A DNA stretch of 10,394 bases from an uncultured Erysipelotrichaceae bacterium. GTDB taxonomy: Bacteria; Bacillota_I; Bacilli_A; Erysipelotrichales; Erysipelotrichaceae. Shown one piece after another: positions 1-6,501 of the stretch (positions within the stretch are counted from its first letter, which is position 1; every line of letters starts with the position of its first letter). Under the pieces are notes generated by a model. That model ran no database searches and was not told where the DNA came from. It was given only the letters and a program-made list of their open reading frames with translations. Position numbers and translations under genes: made by a program. The stretch spans positions 1 through 10,394 of the forward strand of contig CALCFG010000138.1 of assembly GCA_937900565.1 (NCBI GenBank), read 5' to 3'.

Positions 1-45
1 TTCAAACTATTTCATCAATTTCTATTGACTTTTATATAGTTAGCT

Positions 46-85
46 TTCTTTTAAATTAAAAGGCACAAGTCCCTTTAATTAAAGT
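46..85. terminator. Weak imperfect hairpin, possible terminator of a gene off the left edge
   Basis: An A-rich arm ending in AAAAGG (about 51-63) can pair with CCCTTTAATTAAAG (about 71-84) around a short loop, giving roughly 11 pairs with two bulged A residues. No T-run follows on the + strand. On the - strand the hairpin is followed by a T-rich tract, so it could end a leftward transcript or work in both directions. No gene is visible in bases 1-170 on either strand. This is a tentative call from base pairing alone. Confidence 0.3.
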
Positions 86-170
86 AACTCATGCCTGATT
101 TAACAGTAACATTGTCGTCTATTAGTTTAAGCAAATATTCCTATATGTCAATATAATTTACTAATTTTAA

Positions 171-184
171 TGAAAGCGTTGACA
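171..184 (+). promoter_or_regulatory. cre site (CcpA operator) overlapping the -35 box
   Basis: TGAAAGCGTTGACA matches the degenerate cre consensus TGWAANCGNTNWCA at every position. Its last six bases are also the -35 hexamer of the promoter, so bound CcpA/HPr-Ser-P would block RNA polymerase directly. This fits catabolite repression of the alpha-glucoside operon downstream. The match is seen directly in the sequence; binding by CcpA is inferred. Confidence 0.85.
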
Positions 185-206
185 TTTAATTTTAAGTTAG
201 TATAAT
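179..206 (+). promoter_or_regulatory. Strong sigma-A promoter of the alpha-glucoside operon
   Basis: The -35 TTGACA (179-184) and the -10 TATAAT (201-206) are both perfect consensus hexamers, separated by 16 bases. Transcription should start near 212-214, about 15 bases before the first RAT. The overlapping cre and the downstream antitermination leader explain why such a strong promoter would be tolerable: its output is gated afterwards. Confidence 0.88.
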
Positions 207-228
207 TTGATTAGTAGTTAATCTACAA

Positions 229-255
229 GGATTGTTACTTTAAGTAGGCAAGACC
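229..255 (+). promoter_or_regulatory. RAT 1, BglG/LicT-type ribonucleic antiterminator site
   Basis: The site begins GGATTGTTACT and ends AGTAGGCAAGACC, the familiar LicT/BglG RAT pattern. It folds into a short hairpin with GG:CC, TTG:CAA and TACT:AGTA pairs, a TTA loop and two asymmetric internal loops (A opposite GA, T opposite GG). This is the arrangement known for dimeric CAT-domain binding. Its 3' part overlaps the 5' arm of the terminator that follows, so protein binding excludes terminator formation. The same 27 bases recur at 1146-1172. Confidence 0.9.
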
Positions 256-289
256 TATCAATAAAGTATTCTTTTTGATAGGTCTTTTT
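250..289 (+). terminator. Leader terminator 1, controlled by RAT 1
   Basis: AGACCTATCA (251-260) pairs perfectly with TGATAGGTCT (276-285). The stem can be extended by one A-T pair at each end, and a T-tract runs from 285 to 289. The terminator lies between the promoter and the antiterminator gene and shares bases 250-255 with RAT 1. This is a mutually exclusive antiterminator/terminator pair, so the regulator controls its own synthesis. Confidence 0.9.
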
Positions 290-293
290 ACAT

Positions 294-304
294 GGAGGAA
301 GGAG
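294..304 (+). promoter_or_regulatory. Ribosome binding site that fixes the antiterminator start
   Basis: GGAGGAAGGAG lies 6 bases upstream of the ATG at 311. It settles the start against the in-frame TTG at 275, which lies inside the terminator hairpin. An out-of-frame ATG at 307 leads only to a very short reading frame. Confidence 0.85.
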
Positions 305-310
305 TCATGG

Positions 311-1144
311 ATGAAAGTAATACGTGTTTTTAATAATAATATCGTTGCCACTAAAACTGAAGATAATAAAGAAGCAATTGTTCAAGGCTCTGGAATTGGG
401 TTTGGTAAAAAGCCTGGAGATTTGCTTAATGAAGCAAAGATTGAAAAACGGTTCTATATTATGGATGAACACGCGAGCAAATTCCATGCTTTGTTTGATC
501 AAGTACCCATAGAATATTTTCAAATTGCTGAGTTAATTATGGAAAAGGCACAAAATGAATTAAACGTTATATTGGATGATCAAATAGTCATGGCATTAAC
601 GGACCATATTTATTTTGCAGTCGAACGGCAATTAAAAAATGTCAGTTTAACTAATTTTTTAAATTCAGAAATATCGTATTTGTATCGCAAGGAATATCAG
701 ATTGGCTTATGGGCGTTAGATCAAGTTGAAAAAATTGTAAATGTTAAATTAAATAAGGATGAAGCTGGATTCATTGCATTGCATATTGTTAATGCATCCA
801 TGAAAAAAGATAAACAAGATATTAGTGATACGTTAGTTTTTATTAAAGGAATCATGGATATCATTCGCAATTCATTTGGTATTGAATTAGATATGAATGA
901 TTTGGATACTACTCGTTTAATGACGCATCTCAAGTTTTTAGCTAATAGGGTTATCTATCACGAAAATGAAAGTATCGATGCGTTGGGTGATATGTATTCA
1001 TTACTCATTAATCAAAAGAAACAATTAGAACCTTGTTTAAAAGCAATTGATGAATATGTTTTAGTTACATTCAATTATCAATTATCGCAACAAGAAAAAG
1101 TCTATTTAATGATACATTTATTACGTATCTTGAATGAAAAATAA
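311..1144 (+). CDS. BglG/LicT-family transcription antiterminator (CAT-PRD1-PRD2)
   Basis: The 277-residue protein has the usual length and layout of this family. An RNA-binding CAT domain (about 1-55) contains MKVIRVFNNNIV and GSGIGFGKKPGD. PRD1 (about 65-170) and PRD2 (about 172-277) follow. All four conserved PTS-phosphorylated histidines appear to be present: H99 (LTDH), H158 (ALHIVNA), H206 (LMTHL) and H269 (LMIHL). In this family, phosphorylation of PRD1 by the cognate EIIB inactivates the protein and HPr phosphorylation of PRD2 activates it. Identical RATs flank the gene, so it should antiterminate both its own leader and that of the permease. The ATG at 311 was chosen for its strong ribosome site. 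Family members usually serve beta-glucoside or sucrose systems; here the neighbours are for alpha-glucosides. The family assignment is very secure. The inducing sugar is inferred from context. Confidence 0.95.
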   Translation: MKVIRVFNNNIVATKTEDNKEAIVQGSGIGFGKKPGDLLNEAKIEKRFYIMDEHASKFHALFDQVPIEYFQIAELIMEKAQNELNVILDDQIVMALTDHIYFAVERQLKNVSLTNFLNSEISYLYRKEYQIGLWALDQVEKIVNVKLNKDEAGFIALHIVNASMKKDKQDISDTLVFIKGIMDIIRNSFGIELDMNDLDTTRLMTHLKFLANRVIYHENESIDALGDMYSLLINQKKQLEPCLKAIDEYVLVTFNYQLSQQEKVYLMIHLLRILNEK

Positions 1145-1145
1145 C

Positions 1146-1172
1146 GGATTGTTACTTTAAGTAGGCAAGACC
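1146..1172 (+). promoter_or_regulatory. RAT 2, identical to RAT 1
   Basis: The site begins one base after the antiterminator stop codon and repeats all 27 bases of RAT 1 without a change. It again overlaps the 5' arm of a terminator. No convincing promoter lies immediately before it, so it acts on transcripts that have already passed the first checkpoint. The layout of RATs on both sides of the regulator gene resembles the well-known E. coli bgl operon. Confidence 0.9.
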
Positions 1173-1216
1173 ATAAAACACACAGAATAGTGTTTTTAGG
1201 TGTTGTCTACTTTTTT
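1161..1216 (+). terminator. Leader terminator 2, between antiterminator and permease genes
   Basis: Two 21-base arms, 1161-1181 (starting GTAGGCAAGACC) and 1190-1210 (ending GTTGTCTAC), pair with three mismatches and one G-T wobble around an 8-base loop. Six T residues follow at 1211-1216. The 5' arm shares bases 1161-1172 with RAT 2. The stem is longer but less perfect than terminator 1, and the two differ outside the RAT. Confidence 0.88.
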
Positions 1217-1234
1217 ATTTCACGATTTTGTAAA

Positions 1235-1242
1235 AAGGAGGG
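1235..1242 (+). promoter_or_regulatory. Ribosome binding site that fixes the permease GTG start
   Basis: AAGGAGGG lies 7 bases before the GTG at 1250. It rules out the longer in-frame reading from the GTG at 1190, which would start inside the terminator loop and stem. Confidence 0.85.
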
Positions 1243-1249
1243 AAAATAC

Positions 1250-2821
1250 GTGAAAGATAAGATATTAGCAGCTTTAGAAAAATTTTCTAAAGCAATGGTA
1301 CAGCCATTAAGTTATATTTCTGTGGCTGGAATGATTTTAGTTGTTGGAGTATTAATTACAAATTCAACAGTGGTGGGATTGCTTCCATTTTTAGGATGGG
1401 GACCAATTCAATTAATTGGTAATTTATTGTACCAATGCATCATGGTAATTATTAATAATTTGGGATTAATATTTGCTGTGGGTATTGCGGCAGCATTAGC
1501 TAAAAAAGATAAACATCAAGCGGCATTAATTGGATTAATGGCTTACTTTATGTTTTTAGTTGCCAATAATACAACATTATCTACCAATGGTCTGTTGGCG
1601 GAACCAAATGCAATGGTGGGGTTGTATGGAACAGGTCAATCCACAGTTATGGGGATGCAAGTTACTGATATGGGAGTGTTCTCCGGAATTATTTTGGGCT
1701 GTTTAACAGGTTATGTGTTCAATAAAACATGTAATGCATCTTTTAAAGGTTATTGGAGTATGTATTCTGGAACACGTTTCTCTTTTACTTGCATGGTAGC
1801 TGTTGCTATTTTAATGGGAGTAGCTGCATGCTATATTTGGCCGATTGTTCAACATGGTATTACTGCATTAACAAGCGTGATTGCTAATAGTGGATCATTT
1901 GGACTATTCTTATATGGGATGTTAGAACGTTTATTGATTCCAACAGGTTTACATCACTTAGTGTATGCACCATTCCAATTTGGTGATTTGGGCGGTACGT
2001 TGCAAGTTGGTGAAACAACGATTGTTGGCGCATATCCAATATTAATGACTGAATTGCAAATGGGTGTTCCATTCTCAGATTCTATTTATTATATGGGAAC
2101 CGGATTTGCAAAAACGTTTGGATATATTGGTATTTGTGCAGCATTCTACGTTACAGCTAAACCAGAGAATAAGAAAAACATTAAAAATATTCTCATTCCG
2201 TTAGTGATGACAGCTTGTTTAAGTGGTATTACAGAACCGATTGATTTTATGTTTGCTTTTGCTGCACCGGTATTATTCTTTGTTCATTCTGTTATTGCTG
2301 GTACATTTGTGGCACTATTAAAATTATTTAATATTCACGCCATGACAACTGGTTTGATCAATAGTTTTGTTATGAACTTAGCTGCAGGTGTTGAACGTAC
2401 CAATTGGCCAATGATGTATGTATTGGCTTTAGCTGAAATCATTGTTTATTTTGTTGTCTTTACTTTCTTAATTAAAAAATTTAATTTCAAAACACCAGGA
2501 AGAGAAGATACAACAAGTATGCAAGAAGTTGAATCTACAGCGAATTCAACCAATAAAGTAGCAACCACTGTTTTATCGAGTGAACAAGTAAATGCCATTA
2601 TTAATGGCTTGGGTGGAAAAGATAATATTAAAACTGTTGAAAATTGCTTTACACGTTTACGTGTGAATGTTAATGATCTATCAAAAGTTAATGATGATAT
2701 GATCAATCAAGTCAAACACAGTGGGATTGTTAAAAAAGGTAACGATATCCAAATTATTTTTGGTTTAGAAGTTCCACAAATTAAAAAAGCAGTGGATGTT
2801 GCATTAGAACAAATGAAATAG
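1250..2821 (+). CDS. glvC: PTS alpha-glucoside (maltose-type) EIICB permease
   Basis: This 523-residue membrane transporter imports and phosphorylates an alpha-glucoside such as maltose. The N-terminal EIIC part (about 1-415) has many hydrophobic segments and two signatures of the glucose-superfamily IIC: ERLLIPTGLHH (from E226) and GITEPID (from G326). A polar linker of about 30 residues leads to a C-terminal EIIB domain (about 445-523). In it, ENCFTRLRV carries C466, the expected phosphocysteine. The IIC-IIB order and length match the GlvC/MalX/MalB alpha-glucoside group, and the adjacent GH4 enzyme supports this. No EIIA domain is present, so phosphate must come from an EIIA encoded elsewhere. 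The gene starts with GTG after a good ribosome site and lies behind RAT 2, so expression depends on antitermination. The exact substrate cannot be read from the sequence. Confidence 0.92.
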   Translation: MKDKILAALEKFSKAMVQPLSYISVAGMILVVGVLITNSTVVGLLPFLGWGPIQLIGNLLYQCIMVIINNLGLIFAVGIAAALAKKDKHQAALIGLMAYFMFLVANNTTLSTNGLLAEPNAMVGLYGTGQSTVMGMQVTDMGVFSGIILGCLTGYVFNKTCNASFKGYWSMYSGTRFSFTCMVAVAILMGVAACYIWPIVQHGITALTSVIANSGSFGLFLYGMLERLLIPTGLHHLVYAPFQFGDLGGTLQVGETTIVGAYPILMTELQMGVPFSDSIYYMGTGFAKTFGYIGICAAFYVTAKPENKKNIKNILIPLVMTACLSGITEPIDFMFAFAAPVLFFVHSVIAGTFVALLKLFNIHAMTTGLINSFVMNLAAGVERTNWPMMYVLALAEIIVYFVVFTFLIKKFNFKTPGREDTTSMQEVESTANSTNKVATTVLSSEQVNAIINGLGGKDNIKTVENCFTRLRVNVNDLSKVNDDMINQVKHSGIVKKGNDIQIIFGLEVPQIKKAVDVALEQMK

Positions 2822-2832
2822 GAGGTTTTAGG

Positions 2833-4188
2833 ATGATTATTACTATTGTAGGTGGAGGAAGTACGTTTACTCCAGGTATTGTTAAATCGATTGCACTACG
2901 TAAAGATGAATTGCAGGTGGATGAAATTCGGTTATTTGATATTGATAAAGAAAGACAAGATAAAGTTGCTGTAGTAGTGAAATGGATTTTAGATGAAGAA
3001 TTAAAATCAGGGATTAAATTGACGGTAACTTATGATAAAGAAGAAGCATATAAAGATGCATCGTTTATCTTTGCTCAAATGCGAGTTGGTAAATATGCAA
3101 TGCGTGAAAAAGATGAAAAGATTCCTTTAAAACATGGTTGTGTCGGTCAAGAAACATGTGGCTGTGGTGGATTAGCTTATGGAATGCGTACCATCTTCCC
3201 AATGATTGAAGTGATTGATGATGTAGAAAAATATGCGAAAAAAGACTATTGGATCCTAAATTATTCCAATCCAGCTGCTATTGTATCTGAAGCATGTCGT
3301 AAATTAAGACCTAATGCACGGATCATTAATATTTGTGATATGCCAATTGCGATTGTCGATTTAATTGCAGCAGCACTTGAGATTAAAGATAAACAAAACA
3401 TTGTTTATGATTATTTTGGATTAAATCACTTTGGATGGTTTACAAGCATGGAATATAATGGTCAAGATATCATGGACCGTTTAAAAGCTTATGTTAAAGA
3501 ACATGAGATTTTATTACCAGCTTCTTATATGAAAGGTAAAGAAAGTTTATCGAGTGCAGGAACTAATCGTCACGCTAAGGGAAGTTGGTATTATGTATGG
3601 AAGGGCGTCTATGAAATTTTAGAAAACTTTCCAGAGTTTATTCCTAACACTTATTTAAATTATTATTTACAAAGTAAAGAATTTGTAGAACATTCTGATG
3701 CAAATTATACAAGAGCCAATGAAGTAATGGATTCACGCGAAAAGAATTTATTTGATGGCATTGATCATTACTTAGCAACGGGTGAAATTGACGAAAAAGT
3801 CTTCTATGCTGGAAGTCATGGTGACTGGATTGCGGATTTAGCGATTGCATTAAAAAATGATACGAAAGCACGTTTCTTAGTTATTGTTGAAAACAGAGGC
3901 GCTATTCCAAATATGCCATATGATGCCATGGTAGAAGTACCGGCATATATTGGTAAAAATGGACCTGAAGTAATTGCACAAAATCCGATTCCATTATTCC
4001 AACAAGGCTTAATGATGCAACAATTAAATTGTGAAAAACTATTAGTTGAAGGTTGCATTGAAGGAAGTTATGAGAAAGTGCTTCAAGCATTTACATTAAA
4101 TAAGACTGTACCAAGTATGAGCGTAGCTAAAGCAATCTTGGATGAAATGATTGAAGCGAATAAAGATTATTGGCCACAATTACATTAA
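2833..4188 (+). CDS. glvA: GH4 6-phospho-alpha-glucosidase (GlvA/MalH family)
   Basis: This 451-residue cytoplasmic enzyme should hydrolyse 6-phospho-alpha-glucosides, such as maltose 6-phosphate, by the NAD+ and Mn2+ dependent redox-elimination route of family GH4. The N-terminal dinucleotide motif GGGSTFTPG (7-15) is clear. CDMP (168-171) contains the metal-ligand cysteine C168 and catalytic D169, and is the signature that separates alpha from beta (CNxP) enzymes. H199 in GLNHFGW is the second metal ligand. RVGKYAMRE, YSNPAAIV, TRANEVM and IVENRGAI are further family blocks, and the C-terminus NKDYWPQL is also typical. The ribosome site AGGAGG overlaps the permease stop and the gap is 11 bases, so the two genes are co-translated neighbours. 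One oddity is GQETCGCGG at 105-113, where the family usually has TCGPGG or TTGPGG. GH4 enzymes often need a reductant, and this protein has C103, C109 and C111 close together. Confidence 0.95.
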   Translation: MIITIVGGGSTFTPGIVKSIALRKDELQVDEIRLFDIDKERQDKVAVVVKWILDEELKSGIKLTVTYDKEEAYKDASFIFAQMRVGKYAMREKDEKIPLKHGCVGQETCGCGGLAYGMRTIFPMIEVIDDVEKYAKKDYWILNYSNPAAIVSEACRKLRPNARIINICDMPIAIVDLIAAALEIKDKQNIVYDYFGLNHFGWFTSMEYNGQDIMDRLKAYVKEHEILLPASYMKGKESLSSAGTNRHAKGSWYYVWKGVYEILENFPEFIPNTYLNYYLQSKEFVEHSDANYTRANEVMDSREKNLFDGIDHYLATGEIDEKVFYAGSHGDWIADLAIALKNDTKARFLVIVENRGAIPNMPYDAMVEVPAYIGKNGPEVIAQNPIPLFQQGLMMQQLNCEKLLVEGCIEGSYEKVLQAFTLNKTVPSMSVAKAILDEMIEANKDYWPQLH

Positions 4189-4217
4189 TTGAAAGAACCG
4201 TAAGGTTCTTTTAATTA
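4186..4217 (+). terminator. Hairpin ending the alpha-glucoside operon
   Basis: A 14-base-pair stem runs from 4186-4199 to 4204-4217, with one G-T pair and a GTAA tetraloop. Its core is AAAGAACC/GGTTCTTT. It begins at the GH4 stop codon. The T-rich tract lies within the 3' arm and no long T-run follows. It is nearly symmetrical and could stop transcripts from either side. Confidence 0.75.
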
Positions 4218-4277
4218 TGGGATAACTAACGTATGAAATGTGAAATCTTGCGATTATCTAATTTATTCTTAACCTTA

Positions 4278-4286
4278 TGGTACAGT
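4278..4286 (+). promoter_or_regulatory. Possible extended -10 promoter for the bile salt hydrolase gene
   Basis: TGGTACAGT fits the TGnTAnnnT extended -10 form. It would place the transcript start near 4292-4294, just before the ribosome site. No good -35 box is found 16-18 bases upstream, which extended -10 promoters can tolerate. The preceding terminator makes a promoter in this 120-base gap likely; the exact site is a guess. Confidence 0.4.
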
Positions 4287-4309
4287 AGTAACTAGAAAGA
4301 AGGTTACTA
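4286..4309. repeat. 7-bp inverted repeat around the bile salt hydrolase ribosome site
   Basis: TAGTAAC (4286-4292) is the exact reverse complement of GTTACTA (4303-4309). The 10-base spacer holds most of the ribosome site GAAAGAAGG (4295-4303), and the right arm ends on the first base of the ATG. If transcription starts near 4293, the repeat could only act as a DNA operator. If it starts further upstream, it could form a hairpin limiting ribosome access. Confidence 0.45.
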
Positions 4310-5283
4310 TGTGCACAAGTATTACATTAAAAACAAATTGCTTCTATTTTGGGCGTAATTTAGATTTAGAATATGATTTTAATCAAGAAGTATTAATAAC
4401 GCCAAGAAATTTAAAAATTCCTTTGAAAAACGGGGAAATTCTATCCAATCATTTTGCAATGATTGGTATGGGAACTAATGCGAATGGTATTGCCTTGTAT
4501 GCGGATGCAGTTAATGAAAAAGGGTTAGCTATGGCGGGATTAAATTTTCCTTCCTTTGCCCATTATCAGGAACCTTGCGTAGGTAAGTTAAATATCACTC
4601 CCTATGAAATAATTCCATTAATTTTAGGTAAATGTGATAGTGTTAAACAAGCGAAAGAATTATTGAATGATATGAATATTACCAATATTCCGTACAGTGC
4701 AAATTATCCATTAACGCCACTTCATTGGATGTTAGCAGATAAGCATGAATGTATTGTCATTGAACAAGAAAAAGATGGGTTGCATGTATACGAAAATCCA
4801 TTTGGTGTATTAACCAATAATCCACCATTTTATTTTCACCAACTTAACATGAATCAATACATGAATGTGGATGCTCATAATGCAATTAATACATTTGCTG
4901 ATAAATTGCCATTAAAAACTTTTGGACAAGGAATGGGAGGTATTGGACTCCCTGGAGACTATTCACCTGCATCTCGGTTTGTGTTGGCTTCATTTTTAAA
5001 AAATAATAGTATTTGTGATAATGATGAAGAGAGTTCAATTGCGCAAGGTTTTCATATTTTAGACGGTGTTGCTATGGTTAAAGGAAGTGTTATTACCCCT
5101 AGTGGTTTACCTGATATTACCACGTATGCTTCGGTAATGAATTGTGATGAAGGAATCTATTACTATAAAACATATAATAATAATCAAATTAATGCTGTGA
5201 GATTATTTAATGCACCATTGAATAGTGAAGAATTGATTTCATTTAAACTGTTCGATAAGCAACAAATATATTTTCATAACTAA
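4309..5283 (+). CDS. bsh: Bile salt hydrolase (choloylglycine hydrolase, Ntn hydrolase)
   Basis: The enzyme should cleave the amide bond of glycine- or taurine-conjugated bile salts in the cytoplasm. Its 324 residues match the family length. The start is ATG-TGC: removal of Met exposes Cys2, the N-terminal nucleophile. The expected active-site residues are visible: R16 and D19 (GRNLDLEYD), N79 (LNFP), N170/N171 (LTNNP) and R223 (ASRF). From memory, Asn at position 79 aligns with bile salt hydrolases, whereas penicillin V acylases tend to have Tyr there. This favours bile salts, although the two activities overlap in the family. LTPLHWMLAD, MGGIGLPGD and YYYKTYNNNQINAVRL are close to Lactobacillus enzymes. 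No signal peptide is present. GDYSPASRFVL differs slightly from the GDLSSMSRFVR I recall for lactobacilli. A 21-base gap separates it from the next gene. Confidence 0.88.
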   Translation: MCTSITLKTNCFYFGRNLDLEYDFNQEVLITPRNLKIPLKNGEILSNHFAMIGMGTNANGIALYADAVNEKGLAMAGLNFPSFAHYQEPCVGKLNITPYEIIPLILGKCDSVKQAKELLNDMNITNIPYSANYPLTPLHWMLADKHECIVIEQEKDGLHVYENPFGVLTNNPPFYFHQLNMNQYMNVDAHNAINTFADKLPLKTFGQGMGGIGLPGDYSPASRFVLASFLKNNSICDNDEESSIAQGFHILDGVAMVKGSVITPSGLPDITTYASVMNCDEGIYYYKTYNNNQINAVRLFNAPLNSEELISFKLFDKQQIYFHN

Positions 5284-5304
5284 TCATGTTATTATTAAAC
5301 TGCA

Positions 5305-6492
5305 ATGAAAAAAATAAGTATTATTTTAAATGTTATATTCACTTTAGGGTGTGTTATTAGTTTAACGCACCCAATGCATGTTTGCGCTCAAGATATGCCT
5401 TTTGATCCATTAACTGGTATTTTTGATACAACGATTTTAAATAGAAATAATCAATTCAATGCATTACAAGATCAGTTAAAGTGCAATCCCCCTGTGGATA
5501 CAAAAGGCGTTTATCTAACAGCCTATTCGGCTTCCAGTAAAGATCGAATTGATTGGGTGATTGAACGTGCTAAGCAAGGATTAATTAATGCTGTAGTTAT
5601 AGATATTAAAGATGATTCAGGACGATTAACAATTAGTGCTGATAATCCGATTCTCAATGATTATGGTGTTAGTATTAATATTATTGATAACATTGAATCC
5701 ATTATTAAACGATTAAAAGACAATGGTATTTATACTATTGCTCGTATTGTTACATTTAAAGATCCTTTCATAGCAGAAATTAGAAATGACTGGGCATTGC
5801 ATTTGCAAGATGGTTCATTATACCGTGATGGACAAGGATTGGCTTGGGTTGATCCTTATAATCAAGATGTGTGGGATTATGTATTGCAAACTGCTTATGA
5901 AGCGGTAAATGTTGGCTTTAATGAAATTCAATTTGATTACATACGTTTTTGTACGGAACGTAAAGTTAATCAAGTTGTTTATGATGAAGCAATTGTTAAT
6001 GGACGTAGCCAAATTGATGCCATTACTCAAGCTTTGAAGTATTTCTATGAACATTTAAAGCCATTGGGTGTCTACGTAAGTGCAGATGTGTTTGGTGCAG
6101 TGATTGACAATCCAATTGATCAAGCATCGGTTGGACAACGTTATAGTGACTTAGCCTTGTATTGTGATTATATTTCACCAATGATTTATCCGAGTCATTA
6201 TGGCAATGGTGCTTTCGGATTAAAAGTACCTGATTTGCAACCGTATGAATGCATTGATGGAGCATTGAAAGCTTCCAATGCAGTATTGCAACCATATATT
6301 GAACAAGGCACTAAAGTGGCTAAGGTTAGACCTTGGTTGCAAGACTTCACCGCATCATATTTGCGTGTCTATAAAAAATATACCTATGAAGAAGTACAAG
6401 AACAGATTCAAGCAACTTATGATAATGGGTATAAAGGTTATTTATTATGGAATGCAGCAAATGTCTATCATTTAAAACCAGATGTGGAATAG
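5305..6492 (+). CDS. Secreted DUF4015-family putative glycoside hydrolase
   Basis: The 395-residue protein begins with a classical signal peptide: MKK, a hydrophobic core and a probable signal peptidase I cut after VCA (residue 28). Residues about 66-390 resemble the DUF4015 family, a GH13-like TIM barrel of unknown substrate. Conserved-looking strand-end motifs are GVYLTAYSA (68-76), VVIDIKDDSG (97-106), QFDYIRF (209-215), SADVFG (259-264), SPMIYPSHY (291-299), RPWLQDF (342-348) and GYLLWNAAN (378-386). Acidic residues such as D211 and D261 sit where glycosidase catalytic residues often do, but I cannot assign them. There is no cell-wall anchor, LysM or SLH region, so it is probably released or loosely attached. 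No Shine-Dalgarno sequence precedes the ATG, and an in-frame stop at 5296 rules out a longer start. Translation may be coupled to the bile salt hydrolase gene 21 bases upstream. Confidence 0.82.
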   Translation: MKKISIILNVIFTLGCVISLTHPMHVCAQDMPFDPLTGIFDTTILNRNNQFNALQDQLKCNPPVDTKGVYLTAYSASSKDRIDWVIERAKQGLINAVVIDIKDDSGRLTISADNPILNDYGVSINIIDNIESIIKRLKDNGIYTIARIVTFKDPFIAEIRNDWALHLQDGSLYRDGQGLAWVDPYNQDVWDYVLQTAYEAVNVGFNEIQFDYIRFCTERKVNQVVYDEAIVNGRSQIDAITQALKYFYEHLKPLGVYVSADVFGAVIDNPIDQASVGQRYSDLALYCDYISPMIYPSHYGNGAFGLKVPDLQPYECIDGALKASNAVLQPYIEQGTKVAKVRPWLQDFTASYLRVYKKYTYEEVQEQIQATYDNGYKGYLLWNAANVYHLKPDVE

Positions 6493-6501
6493 GATTGTTT
6501 T

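Noticed and set aside
152..157. TATAAT upstream of the main promoter as a second promoter
   Set aside because: No -35-like hexamer lies at 16-18 bases, and the promoter at 179-206 is far stronger.
275..310. Longer N-terminus for the antiterminator from a TTG at 275
   Set aside because: It lies within the terminator hairpin and T-tract. The strong ribosome site at 294-304 points to the ATG at 311, and the CAT domain begins exactly there.
1190..1249. Longer N-terminus for the PTS permease from a GTG at 1190
   Set aside because: The codons come from the terminator 3' arm and T-tract. The ribosome site at 1235-1242 fits the GTG at 1250.
3644..4090. Three overlapping minus-strand frames inside the GH4 gene
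   Set aside because: They are antisense to conserved GH4 coding sequence, are low-complexity in look and have no supporting promoter or domain.
5320..5335. Lipoprotein signal around the Cys in FTLGC of the DUF4015 protein
   Set aside because: The residue three before Cys is Thr rather than Leu/Val/Ile, and the hydrophobic core continues past it. A signal peptidase I site after VCA fits better.
6023..6295. 90-codon minus-strand frame inside the DUF4015 gene
   Set aside because: It is antisense to a conserved TIM-barrel region, with a His/Leu-rich shadow composition.
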